From: Paractinoplanes deccanensis | GTDB taxonomy: Bacteria; Actinomycetota; Actinomycetes; Mycobacteriales; Micromonosporaceae | Direction of reading: 5' to 3' | DNA length: 64,000 bases | Assembly: GCF_016862115.1 (NCBI RefSeq) | Contig: NZ_BOMI01000117.1 | Location: 39,194 to 103,193, forward strand | Part shown: in pieces, positions 18,546 through 26,755 of the stretch | Numbering within the stretch: position 1 is the stretch's first letter | Layout of the letters: each line of letters opens with the position of its first letter | The notes under the pieces: generated by a model | Databases searched by the model: none | Seen by the model: only the letters and a program-made list of their open reading frames with translations | What the model was told of the DNA's origin: nothing | Position numbers and translations under genes: made by a program

Positions 18546-18591
18546 TCGCGCAGGTTACGCAGAGTGCGGTGCACGTCTACACTCGCCAGCC
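18546..18591. promoter_or_regulatory. Divergent, interlocked leaderless promoters of rfbA and rfbB
   Basis: On the forward strand TACACT (18578-18583) lies eight bases before the rfbB GTG. On the reverse strand TAACCT (18552-18557) lies six bases before the rfbA GTG. A weak -35 for the forward promoter, TTACGC at 18555-18560, overlaps the reverse -10 box, so the two promoters share DNA. Confidence 0.5.
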
Positions 18592-19554
18592 GTGCAGATT
18601 TTCGTGACCGGGGGTGCCGGTTTCATCGGATCGGAGTACGTCCGCGCCATCCTTCAGGATGAATACGCCGACGTCACCGTGCTGGACCTGCTGTCCTATT
18701 CGGGCAATCGGGCCAATCTGCCGGTGTCACATGAGCGACTCCGCTTCGTTCAGGGCGATATCGGCGACGCTGACTTGCTTCGTCAGCTTCTTCCCGGACA
18801 CGACGCGATCGTCCATTTCGCGGCCGAGTCCCATGTGGACAGGTCGATCCAGAGCGCCACGCCGTTCGTCACCACGAACGTGCTGGGCACCCAGGTGCTG
18901 CTCGACGAGGCCCGGCGCGCCGGGATCGGGCGGTTCCTGCACGTTTCGACCGACGAGGTGTACGGGTCGATCGACGAGGGCTCGTGGACCGAGACGTGGC
19001 CGCTCGCGCCGAACTCCCCGTACGCCGCCTCGAAGGCCGGCTCGGACCTGATGGCGCTGGCCGCGCATCGCACACACGGGCTGGACGTGGTGGTGACGCG
19101 CTGCTCCAACAACTACGGGCCCTACCAGTTCCCGGAAAAGGTCATCCCGCTGTTCGTCACGAATTTGCTCGACGGCAAGCCGGTGCCCCTTTACGGCGAC
19201 GGCGGCAACGTCCGAGACTGGCTGCACGTCTCCGACCACGTGCGCGGCATCCGGCTCGTGCTCGAGAAGGGGCGTGCCGGCGAGGTCTACAACATCGGCG
19301 GCGGCACGGAGCTCACCAACCGTTCGCTGACCGAGCGGCTGCTGGAGGCGTGCGGCGCCGGATGGGACATGGTGCGCCCGGTCGAGGACCGCAAGGGGCA
19401 CGACCGGCGCTATTCGCTCGACATCACCAAAATCTCCCAGGAGCTGGGGTACGCGCCGGAGGTGACGCTCGAGGCCGGGCTCGCCTCGACGGTCGAGTGG
19501 TACCGGTCGAACCGCCAGTGGTGGGAGCCGCTCAAGTCGCGGGCCGGCCTCTGA
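18592..19554 (+). CDS. rfbB: dTDP-glucose 4,6-dehydratase
   Basis: A 320-residue extended SDR enzyme that converts dTDP-glucose to dTDP-4-keto-6-deoxyglucose with bound NAD. It has the Rossmann motif VTGGAGFIGSE at residues 5-15, HFAAESHVDRSI near 78, STDEVYG near 118 and the catalytic YAASK near 143; YGDGGNVRDWLHV near 200 is characteristic of RmlB. GTG at 18592 is chosen because it gives the family N-terminus and sits directly behind a -10 box. Its TGA overlaps the rfbD ATG by one base. Confidence 0.95.
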   Translation: MQIFVTGGAGFIGSEYVRAILQDEYADVTVLDLLSYSGNRANLPVSHERLRFVQGDIGDADLLRQLLPGHDAIVHFAAESHVDRSIQSATPFVTTNVLGTQVLLDEARRAGIGRFLHVSTDEVYGSIDEGSWTETWPLAPNSPYAASKAGSDLMALAAHRTHGLDVVVTRCSNNYGPYQFPEKVIPLFVTNLLDGKPVPLYGDGGNVRDWLHVSDHVRGIRLVLEKGRAGEVYNIGGGTELTNRSLTERLLEACGAGWDMVRPVEDRKGHDRRYSLDITKISQELGYAPEVTLEAGLASTVEWYRSNRQWWEPLKSRAGL

Positions 19555-20378
19555 TGCGCTGGCTCATCACGGGCGCGGGCGGCATGCTCGGCCGCGACCT
19601 GGTCACGGTGTTGTCCGGCGCCGACGTCGTGGCGCTCACGCGGGCTGAGCTTGACATCACCGACCGGGCGGCGGTCGAGGCGGCGGTCGAGGGCGTCGAC
19701 GTGGTCGTGAACGCCGCCGCCTGGACCGACGTCGACGGCGCCGAGACGGCCGAGGAGGCGGCGACCGCCATCAACGGCCACGGGGTGGCGAACCTCGCGG
19801 CGGCCGCCGGCAAGCGCCTCATCCACATCTCCACCGACTACGTCTTCGAGGGCACGGCCACCACCCCGTACCCCGAGGACGCCCCAACAGCGCCCGTCAA
19901 CGCCTACGGCCGCAGCAAAGCGGTGGGCGAGCGCGCGGTCCTGGCCGCCGGCGGCTACGTGGTCCGCACGGCTTGGCTCTACGGGCAACACGGCACCAAC
20001 TTCGTCCGCACGATGCTGCGCCTGGCCGCCACCCGCGACACCGTCGACGTGGTCGACGACCAGACCGGCCCACCCACATGGTCGTACGCGCTGGCGCGCC
20101 AACTGGCTGCCCTGGCCCGATCATCGGCCGCACCCGGCATCTACCACGGCACGGCGGCCGGCTCCACCACCTGGTTCGGTCTCGCCCGGGCGGTCTTCGC
20201 GGAGGCCGGCCTCGACCCGTCCCGCGTGCGCCCCACCACCAGCGACCGCTTCGTCCGCCCGGCCCGCCGCCCCGCATACAGCGTCCTCGGCCACAACCGC
20301 TGGTCGGAAACCGGGATCGCCCCTTTGCCGGATTGGCGCCCGATGCTGAAGGAGGCCATGCCGTCCCTGCTCCGCTGA
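19554..20378 (+). CDS. rfbD: dTDP-4-dehydrorhamnose reductase
   Basis: A 274-residue SDR reductase completing dTDP-L-rhamnose with NAD(P)H. The motif ITGAGGMLGRD opens the protein, ISTDYVFEG lies near residue 100 and the catalytic YGRSK near 123; the pattern VRTAWLYGQHG is typical of RmlD. It overlaps rfbB by one base (TGATG). The four rfb genes are therefore split into two divergent pairs, C-A and B-D. An 18-bp tandem repeat begins 27 bases after its stop. Confidence 0.94.
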   Translation: MRWLITGAGGMLGRDLVTVLSGADVVALTRAELDITDRAAVEAAVEGVDVVVNAAAWTDVDGAETAEEAATAINGHGVANLAAAAGKRLIHISTDYVFEGTATTPYPEDAPTAPVNAYGRSKAVGERAVLAAGGYVVRTAWLYGQHGTNFVRTMLRLAATRDTVDVVDDQTGPPTWSYALARQLAALARSSAAPGIYHGTAAGSTTWFGLARAVFAEAGLDPSRVRPTTSDRFVRPARRPAYSVLGHNRWSETGIAPLPDWRPMLKEAMPSLLR

Positions 20379-20404
20379 ACCGCCCCGCTTCGGCGGCTCG
20401 CCGT

Positions 20405-20475
20405 GCTTCGCCGGGCTCTTCCGCTTCGCCGGGCTCTTCCGCTTCGCCGGGCTCTTCCGCTTCGCCGGGCTTTCC
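20405..20475. repeat. 18-bp tandem repeat, four copies
   Basis: Three identical 18-bp units (GCTTCGCCGGGCTCTTCC at 20405, 20423 and 20441) and a fourth with one base missing (20459-20475) fill the gap between rfbD and the damaged GNAT gene. Confidence 0.95.
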
Positions 20476-20514
20476 GCCTCGGCAGCAAGCCCCGCTTCGC
20501 CGAGCGGCCCCGCG

Positions 20515-20995
20515 GTGAGCCTTCGCCCACTGGTCCCCGAGGATGCGAAGACCATCGCCGCGTGGTCGCTCGACCCGCGCTTCGTCGCCGGAGCCGACTG
20601 GACACCCGGCTTGTCGCCGGCCCAGCACGTCGCCTTCCAACTCCGCCTGATCACCGACCCGCCGGCGGACTTGATCCGCTTGAGCCATCCACGAGGACAC
20701 CCTGATCGGCTACGTGGACCTGCAGGGCACGGAACCCCGCCGCCGCGAACTGGGCTACGTCATAGGCGACTCCACCCGCTGGCGCCAAGGTTTCGGCACC
20801 CAGGCGGCTCGGGCCGGCCTCACCCACGCCTTCGCCCAGGCCGGCCTGACGTCGATCTGGGCCGAGGCGCTGACCACCAACACCGCCTCGGTCCGAATAC
20901 TGCAAACCCTAGGCATGACAGAGATCGCCCCCGGCCCGGACACGAGCCACCGCCGCTTCGAAATCCACCGGTCCGCGCGCAATTCATTGCCCTGA
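20515..20995 (+). pseudogene. GNAT N-acetyltransferase, frameshifted
   Basis: The two halves of a RimJ/RimL-like acetyltransferase lie in different frames. The first begins at GTG 20515 (MSLRPLVPEDAKTIAAW) and runs to about ADLIRL near 20685. The second continues one frame over with IHEDTLIGYVDLQG, then GYVIGDSTRWRQGFGTQAA, which holds the acetyl-CoA binding loop, and ends at 20995 (about 160 residues in all). A single extra base, or two missing, near 20685 would explain the break. This is either a true pseudogene or a sequence error. Confidence 0.75.
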
Positions 20996-22056
20996 AAGGC
21001 GCCCGGCCGCCCGGCGCGATATGCGCACCGCCGAGATCGGGCTGCGGCATGCAATTTCTCGTCCGCATTCCGGGTCGCTGGCGGGCGTCCATAGCGGCAG
21101 TGCCGACTGCGGCTTGGGCTATTTGGTAGCGCCCGATTCCTCCTTTTTGACGCAGGTGGAAAATGAATTGGGGTGGCCCGGTGGCCCGGTGGCCCGGTGG
21201 CCCGGTGGCCCGGTGGCCCGGTGGCCCGGTGGCCCGGCGGTGGCTTGTTGACGAGAGCCGCGGACGTCACTTGCGCGCGGCGTCCTGAGCGACGCGCAAG
21301 CCGAGATGGCGCCGCCGTTGCTCTTGATCGAACGCGCTGCCGCGGAGACCGACTCGACTGGCGGTCTCGGCGAGCCTCGCACTCGAGTTGCACCACCGGT
21401 CCAGCAGAGACTGCGGGATATGCGTGCGCTACAAGGGCTCCTTGGACTGCCGACTCCGTCTCGGCTGGTTGCTCGGGCTGAGCTACCGAGTCGCTTCGGA
21501 TTGTTGGATCCGTCCGGGCCTTTGGTGCTGGTGGGGCTTGGGCTGGTGGTTTCGTTTCGGCTGGTTGTTTGGCCTGGGCTGCCGGGTGGGCTTGGGCTGC
21601 TGGTTTCGTTTCGGCTGGTTGTTTGGCCTGGGCTGCCGGGTGGGCTTGGGCTGCTGGTTCCGCTGCGGCCGGTTCTTTCGCCTGGGCTGCCGGGTCGGCT
21701 TGGGCCGTTGGCTTCGGTTCGGGGCGTGTCCTGGCTGGGGCTGCCGGGGCCGCCTGAATGGACGGCGTCTCACCGATCCGATCGAGAGCGGTCGGGCGTT
21801 CGGCGCATGTGACCTCGTCGTCCCAGATCAGCGGGGGCAACCGCTCGGCCGGATCGTGCAGGCCCACCGCCCCGCACTCCTGGGAGCAGCCGCGCAACCG
21901 GCACAGCTTTTCAGCGTGACGCTGCCGGAGACCCCATCGCCGCCGGCGCGCATGATCTAGCCGAAAGGCCTCTCGGCCCGGCGAATAGCGGCGTGACTTG
22001 GTCCGGTCACGCATCGCGGCCAGTTGCGACCTGGAGAATAGACTCGGCTGTGCCAT
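20755..22056 (-). CDS. Doubtful hypothetical protein with Pro/Ala-rich repeats
   Basis: A 433-codon open frame. Its first 70 residues, including SQLAAMRDRT, RRYSPGREAFR and WGLRQRHAEKL, look like a real small actinobacterial protein of unknown function. A Pro/Ala/Gln-rich region with an 18-residue repeat (KQPAETKPAAQAHPAAQA) follows at about residues 115-170. The rest reads through the 8-bp repeat array and lies antisense to the GNAT remnant, so the native C-terminus is probably lost. Third-position GC is visibly lower than in neighbours. I cannot assign a function and would trust only the N-terminal part. Confidence 0.35.
   Translation of the reverse strand: MAQPSLFSRSQLAAMRDRTKSRRYSPGREAFRLDHARRRRWGLRQRHAEKLCRLRGCSQECGAVGLHDPAERLPPLIWDDEVTCAERPTALDRIGETPSIQAAPAAPARTRPEPKPTAQADPAAQAKEPAAAEPAAQAHPAAQAKQPAETKPAAQAHPAAQAKQPAETKPPAQAPPAPKARTDPTIRSDSVAQPEQPAETESAVQGALVAHAYPAVSAGPVVQLECEARRDRQSSRSPRQRVRSRATAAPSRLARRSGRRAQVTSAALVNKPPPGHRATGPPGHRATGPPGHRATPIHFPPASKRRNRALPNSPSRSRHCRYGRPPATRNADEKLHAAARSRRCAYRAGRPGAFQGNELRADRWISKRRWLVSGPGAISVMPRVCSIRTEAVLVVSASAQIDVRPAWAKAWVRPARAAWVPKPWRQRVESPMT
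21172..21235. repeat. 8-bp tandem repeat, eight copies
   Basis: GGTGGCCC is repeated eight times without a mismatch. Eight is not a multiple of three, so any change in copy number shifts a reading frame passing through it. Confidence 0.97.
21547..21708. repeat. 54-bp tandem repeat, three copies
   Basis: Units begin at 21547, 21601 and 21655. The first two are nearly identical and the third is diverged. The period is 18 codons and encodes the KQPAETKPAAQAHPAAQA repeat on the reverse strand. Confidence 0.9.
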
Positions 22057-22550
22057 AAGCCATTATCCCGCACCGCGGAGATCGTCTGCTAAGTATCGAT
22101 CATGCCATTCTTCGGCACGTGTGCGCGGCGATTCGAGGATGCGACAAAGGTGTTTTCCCGGCACTGTGTGTGGGCGTGTCGATGAGCAAGCAGGACGCGA
22201 TTTCGGGAAACGCCGCCGGCATGCGGCCGGGGCGGTCGCGGGGGAAGCCAGGGGAGGGCGAGGAAGGGCTGTAGACCGGCGACGGCGAGGAAGGCGACGG
22301 CGAGGAAGGCGACGGCGAGGAAGGCGACGGCGAGGAAGGCGGCGGCGAGGAAGGCGGCGGCGAGGAAGGCGGCGGCGAGGAAGGCGGCGGCGAGGAAGGC
22401 GGCGGTGACGAAGGCGGCGGTGACGAAGCGGTGGGACAGGCGGCGCTGACGAAGCGGTGGGAGTGGCGGCGCTGAGGAAGCGGTGGGAGTGGCGGCGCTG
22501 AGGGAGCAGTGGGAGCGGCGGCGGTGAGAGGAAGCGGCAGGAACCCAGTG
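22057..22550. other. Gene-poor repeat stretch
   Basis: Nearly 500 bases without a credible gene. The middle is the 15-bp array at 22281-22430. Directly after it, 22430-22530 holds looser copies of a unit of about 27 bases (GGTGGGAGTGGCGGCGCTGA). Confidence 0.6.
22281..22430. repeat. 15-bp tandem repeat, ten copies
   Basis: Ten consecutive 15-bp units. The first four read GACGGCGAGGAAGGC, the next four GGCGGCGAGGAAGGC and the last two carry GGTGACGAAG variants. The graded change from one end to the other suggests stepwise duplication. Confidence 0.95.
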
Positions 22551-22928
22551 CTACAGCGTAGGCGTCTGCTCCCGGGGCATGGCGATGTCGTCGACCTTCA
22601 CGTGGACGGCTGTCACGGTCAGGCCGAAGCCCGAGACGGCCGAGGCCACCTTCGCCTGCACCGCCTTGATGACGTCGGCTACCGTCGCCCCGGCGGCTAT
22701 GACCACGACGACCGTGATGTCTACTGTGGCGCCCTTCACCGCGGCGTGTATGCCTCGGGTGGCGTCTCCTACCTCGTCGAGGCCGATGCGGTCCAGGACT
22801 CTGTCGAAGAAGCGGGCCACGTCGCCGCCGAGGTCTGCCACGCCGGGGACCTCTCGGGCCGCCGCGGCTGCGATCTTCTCTACCACCTCGCGGGAGACCT
22901 TGTTGACTCCCGTTACGCCGTCGCTCAT
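22551..22928 (-). CDS. Asp23/Gls24 family envelope stress response protein
   Basis: A 125-residue protein of the Asp23/Gls24 family. The family pattern is visible in SREVVEKIAAAAAREVPGV at the N-terminus, VDITVVVVIAAGATVADVIKAVQ in the middle and VTAVHVKVDDI near the end. Firmicute members form a membrane-associated network in envelope stress; the actinobacterial role is less clear. The ATG at 22928 follows GAGGGG at the right distance. It stands alone between a repeat field and a decayed pentapeptide-repeat gene. Confidence 0.85.
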   Translation of the reverse strand: MSDGVTGVNKVSREVVEKIAAAAAREVPGVADLGGDVARFFDRVLDRIGLDEVGDATRGIHAAVKGATVDITVVVVIAAGATVADVIKAVQAKVASAVSGFGLTVTAVHVKVDDIAMPREQTPTL

Positions 22929-22963
22929 GCCGTTCCCCTCGGTCGAAGATCGCGGGCAGCGTA

Positions 22964-23586
22964 TCAACGAGCGTCGTGCCAGGCGATGGTGCGTATGCCA
23001 TTCGCCTCCGACTTCTGCGCGGAGGTCAACTGGTCGCGGTGAGGCTTCGCGCCCGCCGGCCACGTGCCCTTGAGTGACGTCGCCTCGAGGTCGGCTTCGG
23101 CGAGGTTCGCACCTTTCAGGATTGCCTCGTCCGGAACCGTTTCGCCGCGCAGCCCGCCATAATGTGGTCGCGCCCGGCCCGCGCCGCGCAGCCGGGTGCC
23201 TTCCAGGTCTGCCGAGTCGAGGTCGGCGCCGTCGAGGTGTGCGGCCGGGCGCCGCGCAGGTCCGTTCCCCGGAGGTGAGCCCCGGTCAGCCGGGATTCTC
23301 GCAGCGACGTCCCGGAGAACGGGCCGTTCGAGAAGTCCGTTCCGCGGAGGTCGGTGCGGCGCAAGCCGACGGGGCACAGCGTGCCGGCTGAGGGGCGCGC
23401 GGCCGAGAACGTTGATCGCCGTTTTGGCCGTCCGCGGCGAGGGGGAGTGTCGGCAGCATCGGGCCGACACGCCGTCGGGGCCTGGCTCGCCTCCGCGACG
23501 GCCTCGTCACGAGGTACGGCGAGCCGGGATGACGTGAAGCGGCGCCGCGATGAGCGGTCAGGGGATGTCGTTGCTCTGCACGGCAA
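22964..23586 (-). pseudogene. Pentapeptide-repeat protein, frameshifted
   Basis: A(D/N)LxG-type pentapeptides are split between two frames. The upstream part reads RTDLRGTDFSNGPFSG and LRESRLTGAHLRGTDLRGA. After a frame change near 23250 the repeats resume as AHLDGADLDSADLEGTRLRGA, then KGANLAEADLEATSLKGT, ending at 22964. Joined, this would be a right-handed beta-helix protein of about 140 or more residues. The 5' end is uncertain and no good start was found. It overlaps the end of the neighbouring membrane protein gene if the longest frame is used. Confidence 0.6.
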
Positions 23587-24706
23587 CGGTCGGGTTCAGG
23601 GCTCGCCAGCCGTCGCCGTTGATGGGGCGGGCTCGGGCGGCGAGGCGGGTCAGGGCCGATGAGGTGGCGTCGTTCTGCTGGGCGCCGCTGTAGCCGATGA
23701 AGGCGATCAGGCCGGGTTTCGGCTCCCAGGCCAGCGCGCCGTTGCCGCCGAGGGCCGCGGTGAGGTTGCCGTACGCGTACAGGTGGTCCTCGTAGCCGCC
23801 GGCCGCCGCCACGCCGGTGTAGGTGAGGCCGCCGCCGAGGGTGTCCTGCTCGCCGAGGGTGGCCGTGCCGTACCGGATCTCGTGGATGGATGCCGGGCGG
23901 TAGGTGCCGGTGGCGACGACCGACATGCCCTCGGGTGGGCGCACGACGGGGCGGCCGCCGGCGATGGTGAGCCGGTCGGCGATGGCGCGCAGGTCGGGCG
24001 CGGGAAGGTCACCCCGGATGCGTGCGTACGACCGGCCGAAGGCTTTCACGACTTTGCCGGGTGCCGCTGTCTCCCGCGGGACGGGGTAGGTCACCACCGC
24101 GCCGTCGTGGCCGAACGAGCCGCCGTCGCGCCGCACGACCACGGTCCAGGGGCCGGACGCCGCCGTCGTGTCGCGCCGCTCCAGGCCGGAGCCGATGGAG
24201 CAGGCGCCGTCGATGACCACAGCGACCGGAGCCGAGCCGGTCACCGCCGCCGGAGCAGAGCCGGCGCCCGGAGCAGAGCCGGCGTCCGGAGCCGAGCCGG
24301 TGCCCGGAGCAGAGCCGGCGCCCGGAGCCGAGCCCGCGACCCGAGCAGAGCCCGCGACCGGAGCCGAGCCGGCGCCCGGAGCCGAGCCGGCGCCCGGAGC
24401 CGAGCCGGCGCCCGGAGCAGAGCCGGCGCCCGGAGCCGAGCCTGCGACCCGAGCAGAGCCCGCGACCCGAGCAGAGCCCGCGACCGGAGCCGAGCCGATC
24501 ACCCGAGCGGGTGTGCCCGTGCGGAGGGGCGGCGCGGTGCCCATACACGATGAGGGCGTGGGAGTGACCGGCGCGGCAGCCTGGTCCTCGCCGCGGGTGG
24601 CGACGAACAGCGCGAGCGCGGCGGCGACGACGACCCCGGACGCGATCAGGCGGCGGGAGGGGCGCCAGGGCGGTTTGTCCGGTCCGAAGGAGACAACGTC
24701 GGTCAC
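23558..24706 (-). CDS. Membrane-anchored protein with GSAPGA hexapeptide repeats
   Basis: A 382-residue protein of unknown function. A short cytosolic N-terminus precedes a membrane helix at about residues 20-40. Residues about 70-160 are some fifteen hexapeptides of the type GSAPGA, GSARVA or GSAPVA, probably an extended spacer through the wall. The C-terminal 200 residues form a globular domain (SGPWTVVVRRDGGSFGH, GGYEDHLYAYGNL) that I do not recognise. The start is near an APC permease stop three bases upstream, so the two may be co-transcribed. The repeat is made of 18-bp DNA units and is prone to length change. Confidence 0.7.
   Translation of the reverse strand: MTDVVSFGPDKPPWRPSRRLIASGVVVAAALALFVATRGEDQAAAPVTPTPSSCMGTAPPLRTGTPARVIGSAPVAGSARVAGSARVAGSAPGAGSAPGAGSAPGAGSAPGAGSAPVAGSARVAGSAPGAGSAPGTGSAPDAGSAPGAGSAPAAVTGSAPVAVVIDGACSIGSGLERRDTTAASGPWTVVVRRDGGSFGHDGAVVTYPVPRETAAPGKVVKAFGRSYARIRGDLPAPDLRAIADRLTIAGGRPVVRPPEGMSVVATGTYRPASIHEIRYGTATLGEQDTLGGGLTYTGVAAAGGYEDHLYAYGNLTAALGGNGALAWEPKPGLIAFIGYSGAQQNDATSSALTRLAARARPINGDGWRALNPTVAVQSNDIP
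24226..24500. repeat. 18-bp coding repeat array
   Basis: About fifteen 18-bp units, variants of GGAGCCGAGCCGGCGCCC on the forward strand, encode the hexapeptides of the membrane protein at 23558-24706. One two-codon interruption (VT) sits near 24240. Boundaries are approximate. Confidence 0.85.
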
Positions 24707-24709
24707 GCG

Positions 24710-26098
24710 CTAATTATGGGTGTTCAGCTTGGAATGGTGGCGTCCGTAGAAGAAGTACACGACCGCGCCGAGCAGGAACCAGACCGCGAAGCGCAGCCAG
24801 GTGACCGGATCGAGGAACGTGATCAGCCAGATCGAGAAGATGACGCCGACGGCGGGGACGATCGGCATGCCGGGCAGGCGGAACGAGCGGGGCAGGTCCG
24901 GGCGCCGGTAGCGCAGCACGATGACCGCCACGCAGACCACGACGAAGGCGAGCAGGATGCCGATGTTGGTGAGCTCGGCGGCCTCCCGGATCGGCAGGAA
25001 GCCCGCGATGATCGCCGAGGCGACGCCGGCGATCCAGGTGACCCGGGTGGGCACGCGCCGGCGCGGGTGCAGGCCGGCGAACCAGGCGGGCAGCAGGCCG
25101 TCGCGGCTCATCGAGTACCAGACCCGGGTCACGCCGAGCATGAACGTGAACATGACCGTGAGGATGCCGATGATCGCGCCGACCGCGATGACGTCGGCGA
25201 GGCCGCTGAGGCCGACCGCGGCGAACGCCGACGAGAAGCCGCTCTCCGGGTCGATGTCCTGGTAGTTCTGCATGCCGGTGAGCACCAGGGTGGCCAGCAC
25301 GTAGAGCACCATCGAGATGGCCAGCGAATAGATGATCGCGCGGGGGAGGTGCCGCCGGGCGTCGCGCGACTCCTCGGCGGCGGTGCTCATCGCGTCGTAG
25401 CCGAAGACGGCGAAGAAGACCGTGGCCGCGCCGGTGACCGCGCCGCTCCACCCGAACGGGAAGAACGGCGAGTAGTTGTCGGTGTTGATGTGGAAGAAGC
25501 CGACCACGACCACGAGCAGCACCACGAAGACCTTGATGCCGACCACCGCGGTCTCGGCGCGCGCGGCGGCGCGGATGCCTTGGTTCAGCAGGTACGCGAT
25601 GAGCAGGCACAGGATCACCGCGAACAGGTCGACCACGTGCCCGTCGCCGCTGCCCGGCGCGCCGAGCATCCAGGCGGGCAGGTCGAGGCCGAGCTCGCCG
25701 ACCAGGAACGAGAAGTAGCCCGAGATGCCGATCGCCACGACCGCGACGATCGCCGTGTACTCCAGCAGCAGGTCCCATCCGATGAACCAGCCGACCACCT
25801 CGCCGAGCACCACGTAGCCGTACGTGTAGGCGGACCCGGCCTTGGGGATCAGCCCGGCGAACTCCGCGTACGACAGCGCCGCGGCGGCCGACGCCACGCC
25901 CGCGATGAGGAACGACACGAGCACCGCGGGCCCGGCCGTCTCGTGTGCCACGGCCCCGGCGAGCGCGAAGATCCCCGCCCCGATGATGCCGCCGACCCCG
26001 ATCGCGGTGAGCTGCCACAGCCCGAGCGAGCGCTGCAGGTCGGTGTCGTGCTCGTCCTCGACGTCCTCGACGGGCTTGCGCCGGAAGATTCCCTCCAT
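24710..26098 (-). CDS. APC family amino acid permease
   Basis: A 462-residue transporter with twelve predicted membrane segments. The family signature GVGGIIGAGIFALAG lies in the first helix near residue 35 and ESRDARRHLPRAI after the seventh. It resembles cationic amino acid transporters of the CAT group (YNxGYxxLGEVVGW-like region near 95), so uptake of an amino acid is likely, with the substrate unknown. The ATG at 26098 is preferred over one 18 bases upstream because AAGGTGAGG precedes it. Confidence 0.88.
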   Translation of the reverse strand: MEGIFRRKPVEDVEDEHDTDLQRSLGLWQLTAIGVGGIIGAGIFALAGAVAHETAGPAVLVSFLIAGVASAAAALSYAEFAGLIPKAGSAYTYGYVVLGEVVGWFIGWDLLLEYTAIVAVVAIGISGYFSFLVGELGLDLPAWMLGAPGSGDGHVVDLFAVILCLLIAYLLNQGIRAAARAETAVVGIKVFVVLLVVVVGFFHINTDNYSPFFPFGWSGAVTGAATVFFAVFGYDAMSTAAEESRDARRHLPRAIIYSLAISMVLYVLATLVLTGMQNYQDIDPESGFSSAFAAVGLSGLADVIAVGAIIGILTVMFTFMLGVTRVWYSMSRDGLLPAWFAGLHPRRRVPTRVTWIAGVASAIIAGFLPIREAAELTNIGILLAFVVVCVAVIVLRYRRPDLPRSFRLPGMPIVPAVGVIFSIWLITFLDPVTWLRFAVWFLLGAVVYFFYGRHHSKLNTHN

Positions 26099-26134
26099 CG
26101 CCTCACCTTGCATCAACGTCGATGAATAAGCCAG

Positions 26135-26755
26135 TCAGGTTTCCCCCCGGTAGAGCCAGCTGCTGATCGGCACACCCTTGGCGCGGTAGCGGACCGGGCG
26201 GAAGGCGTCGCGGGCGGCCGGCTCGCAGAGATGGCGCACCACCGTCTCGTACACGGAGGTCGAGACCATGGCCGCGAGGTCGGGACCGGGAACGGCCAGC
26301 GCGCGGCGCAGGGGCCGCGAGTCGAGCATGCGGGTCGTGTGGATGACCGAGGCGCTGGGATATCCGGTGCCGTCGGCCAGCACCGGCCCGACGTGCAGGG
26401 CACACCGCAGCCGGATCCGGAGCGGGACGTCGGCGCTGCCGTTGTGCTCGCGCAGGCGCGCCGCGAGCGCGGGCAGGAGCGGATCGACCAGCGGCGTCGT
26501 GGAGATCGTCGGGGGGACCACGGTGAGCAGGCCGTCGCCGCGGTCCTGATGCCGGCAGCGCCGCCACGGCAGGCCGGCCTCGCCGAACGACTCGACGAGC
26601 ACGCGCAGCAGGGCGGTCCGCAGCGCGAGCCGGTCGTGGTCGTCGCGGCGGGGATCGCCGAACCCGGCGATGTCGGTGAGGAAGATCGAACAGTTCAGCG
26701 GAGCCGTCATGGAGCGGACAGGCCGGGCCGGGGGCGTCTGTGCGATGGTGGACAT
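26135..26755 (-). CDS. Nucleotidyl cyclase-like domain protein
   Basis: A 206-residue protein with the outline of a class III nucleotidyl cyclase domain: IFLTDIAGFGD near residue 25 at the metal-site position, a glycine-bearing RGDGLL near 70, and LRCALHVGPVLADG near 115. Several residues needed for cyclase activity are not clearly present, so it may bind rather than cyclise a nucleotide. Such domains often occur beside NTPase regulators in actinobacteria. It is divergent from the HTH-NB-ARC gene across 127 bases. The start is uncertain; ATG at 26710 is an alternative. Confidence 0.65.
   Translation of the reverse strand: MSTIAQTPPARPVRSMTAPLNCSIFLTDIAGFGDPRRDDHDRLALRTALLRVLVESFGEAGLPWRRCRHQDRGDGLLTVVPPTISTTPLVDPLLPALAARLREHNGSADVPLRIRLRCALHVGPVLADGTGYPSASVIHTTRMLDSRPLRRALAVPGPDLAAMVSTSVYETVVRHLCEPAARDAFRPVRYRAKGVPISSWLYRGET

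Noticed and set aside
19897..20700. Reverse frame with a GEAEEP-type repeat
   Set aside because: It is antisense to rfbD and reads through the 18-bp array, with nothing to support expression.
21998..22408. Forward frame ending in an Arg/Gly repeat
   Set aside because: The repeat simply translates the 15-bp array. No start signal, conserved part or proper codon use was seen.
20405..22430. CRISPR array
   Set aside because: The repeats are directly abutting, with no spacers, and differ from array to array. No cas genes are present.
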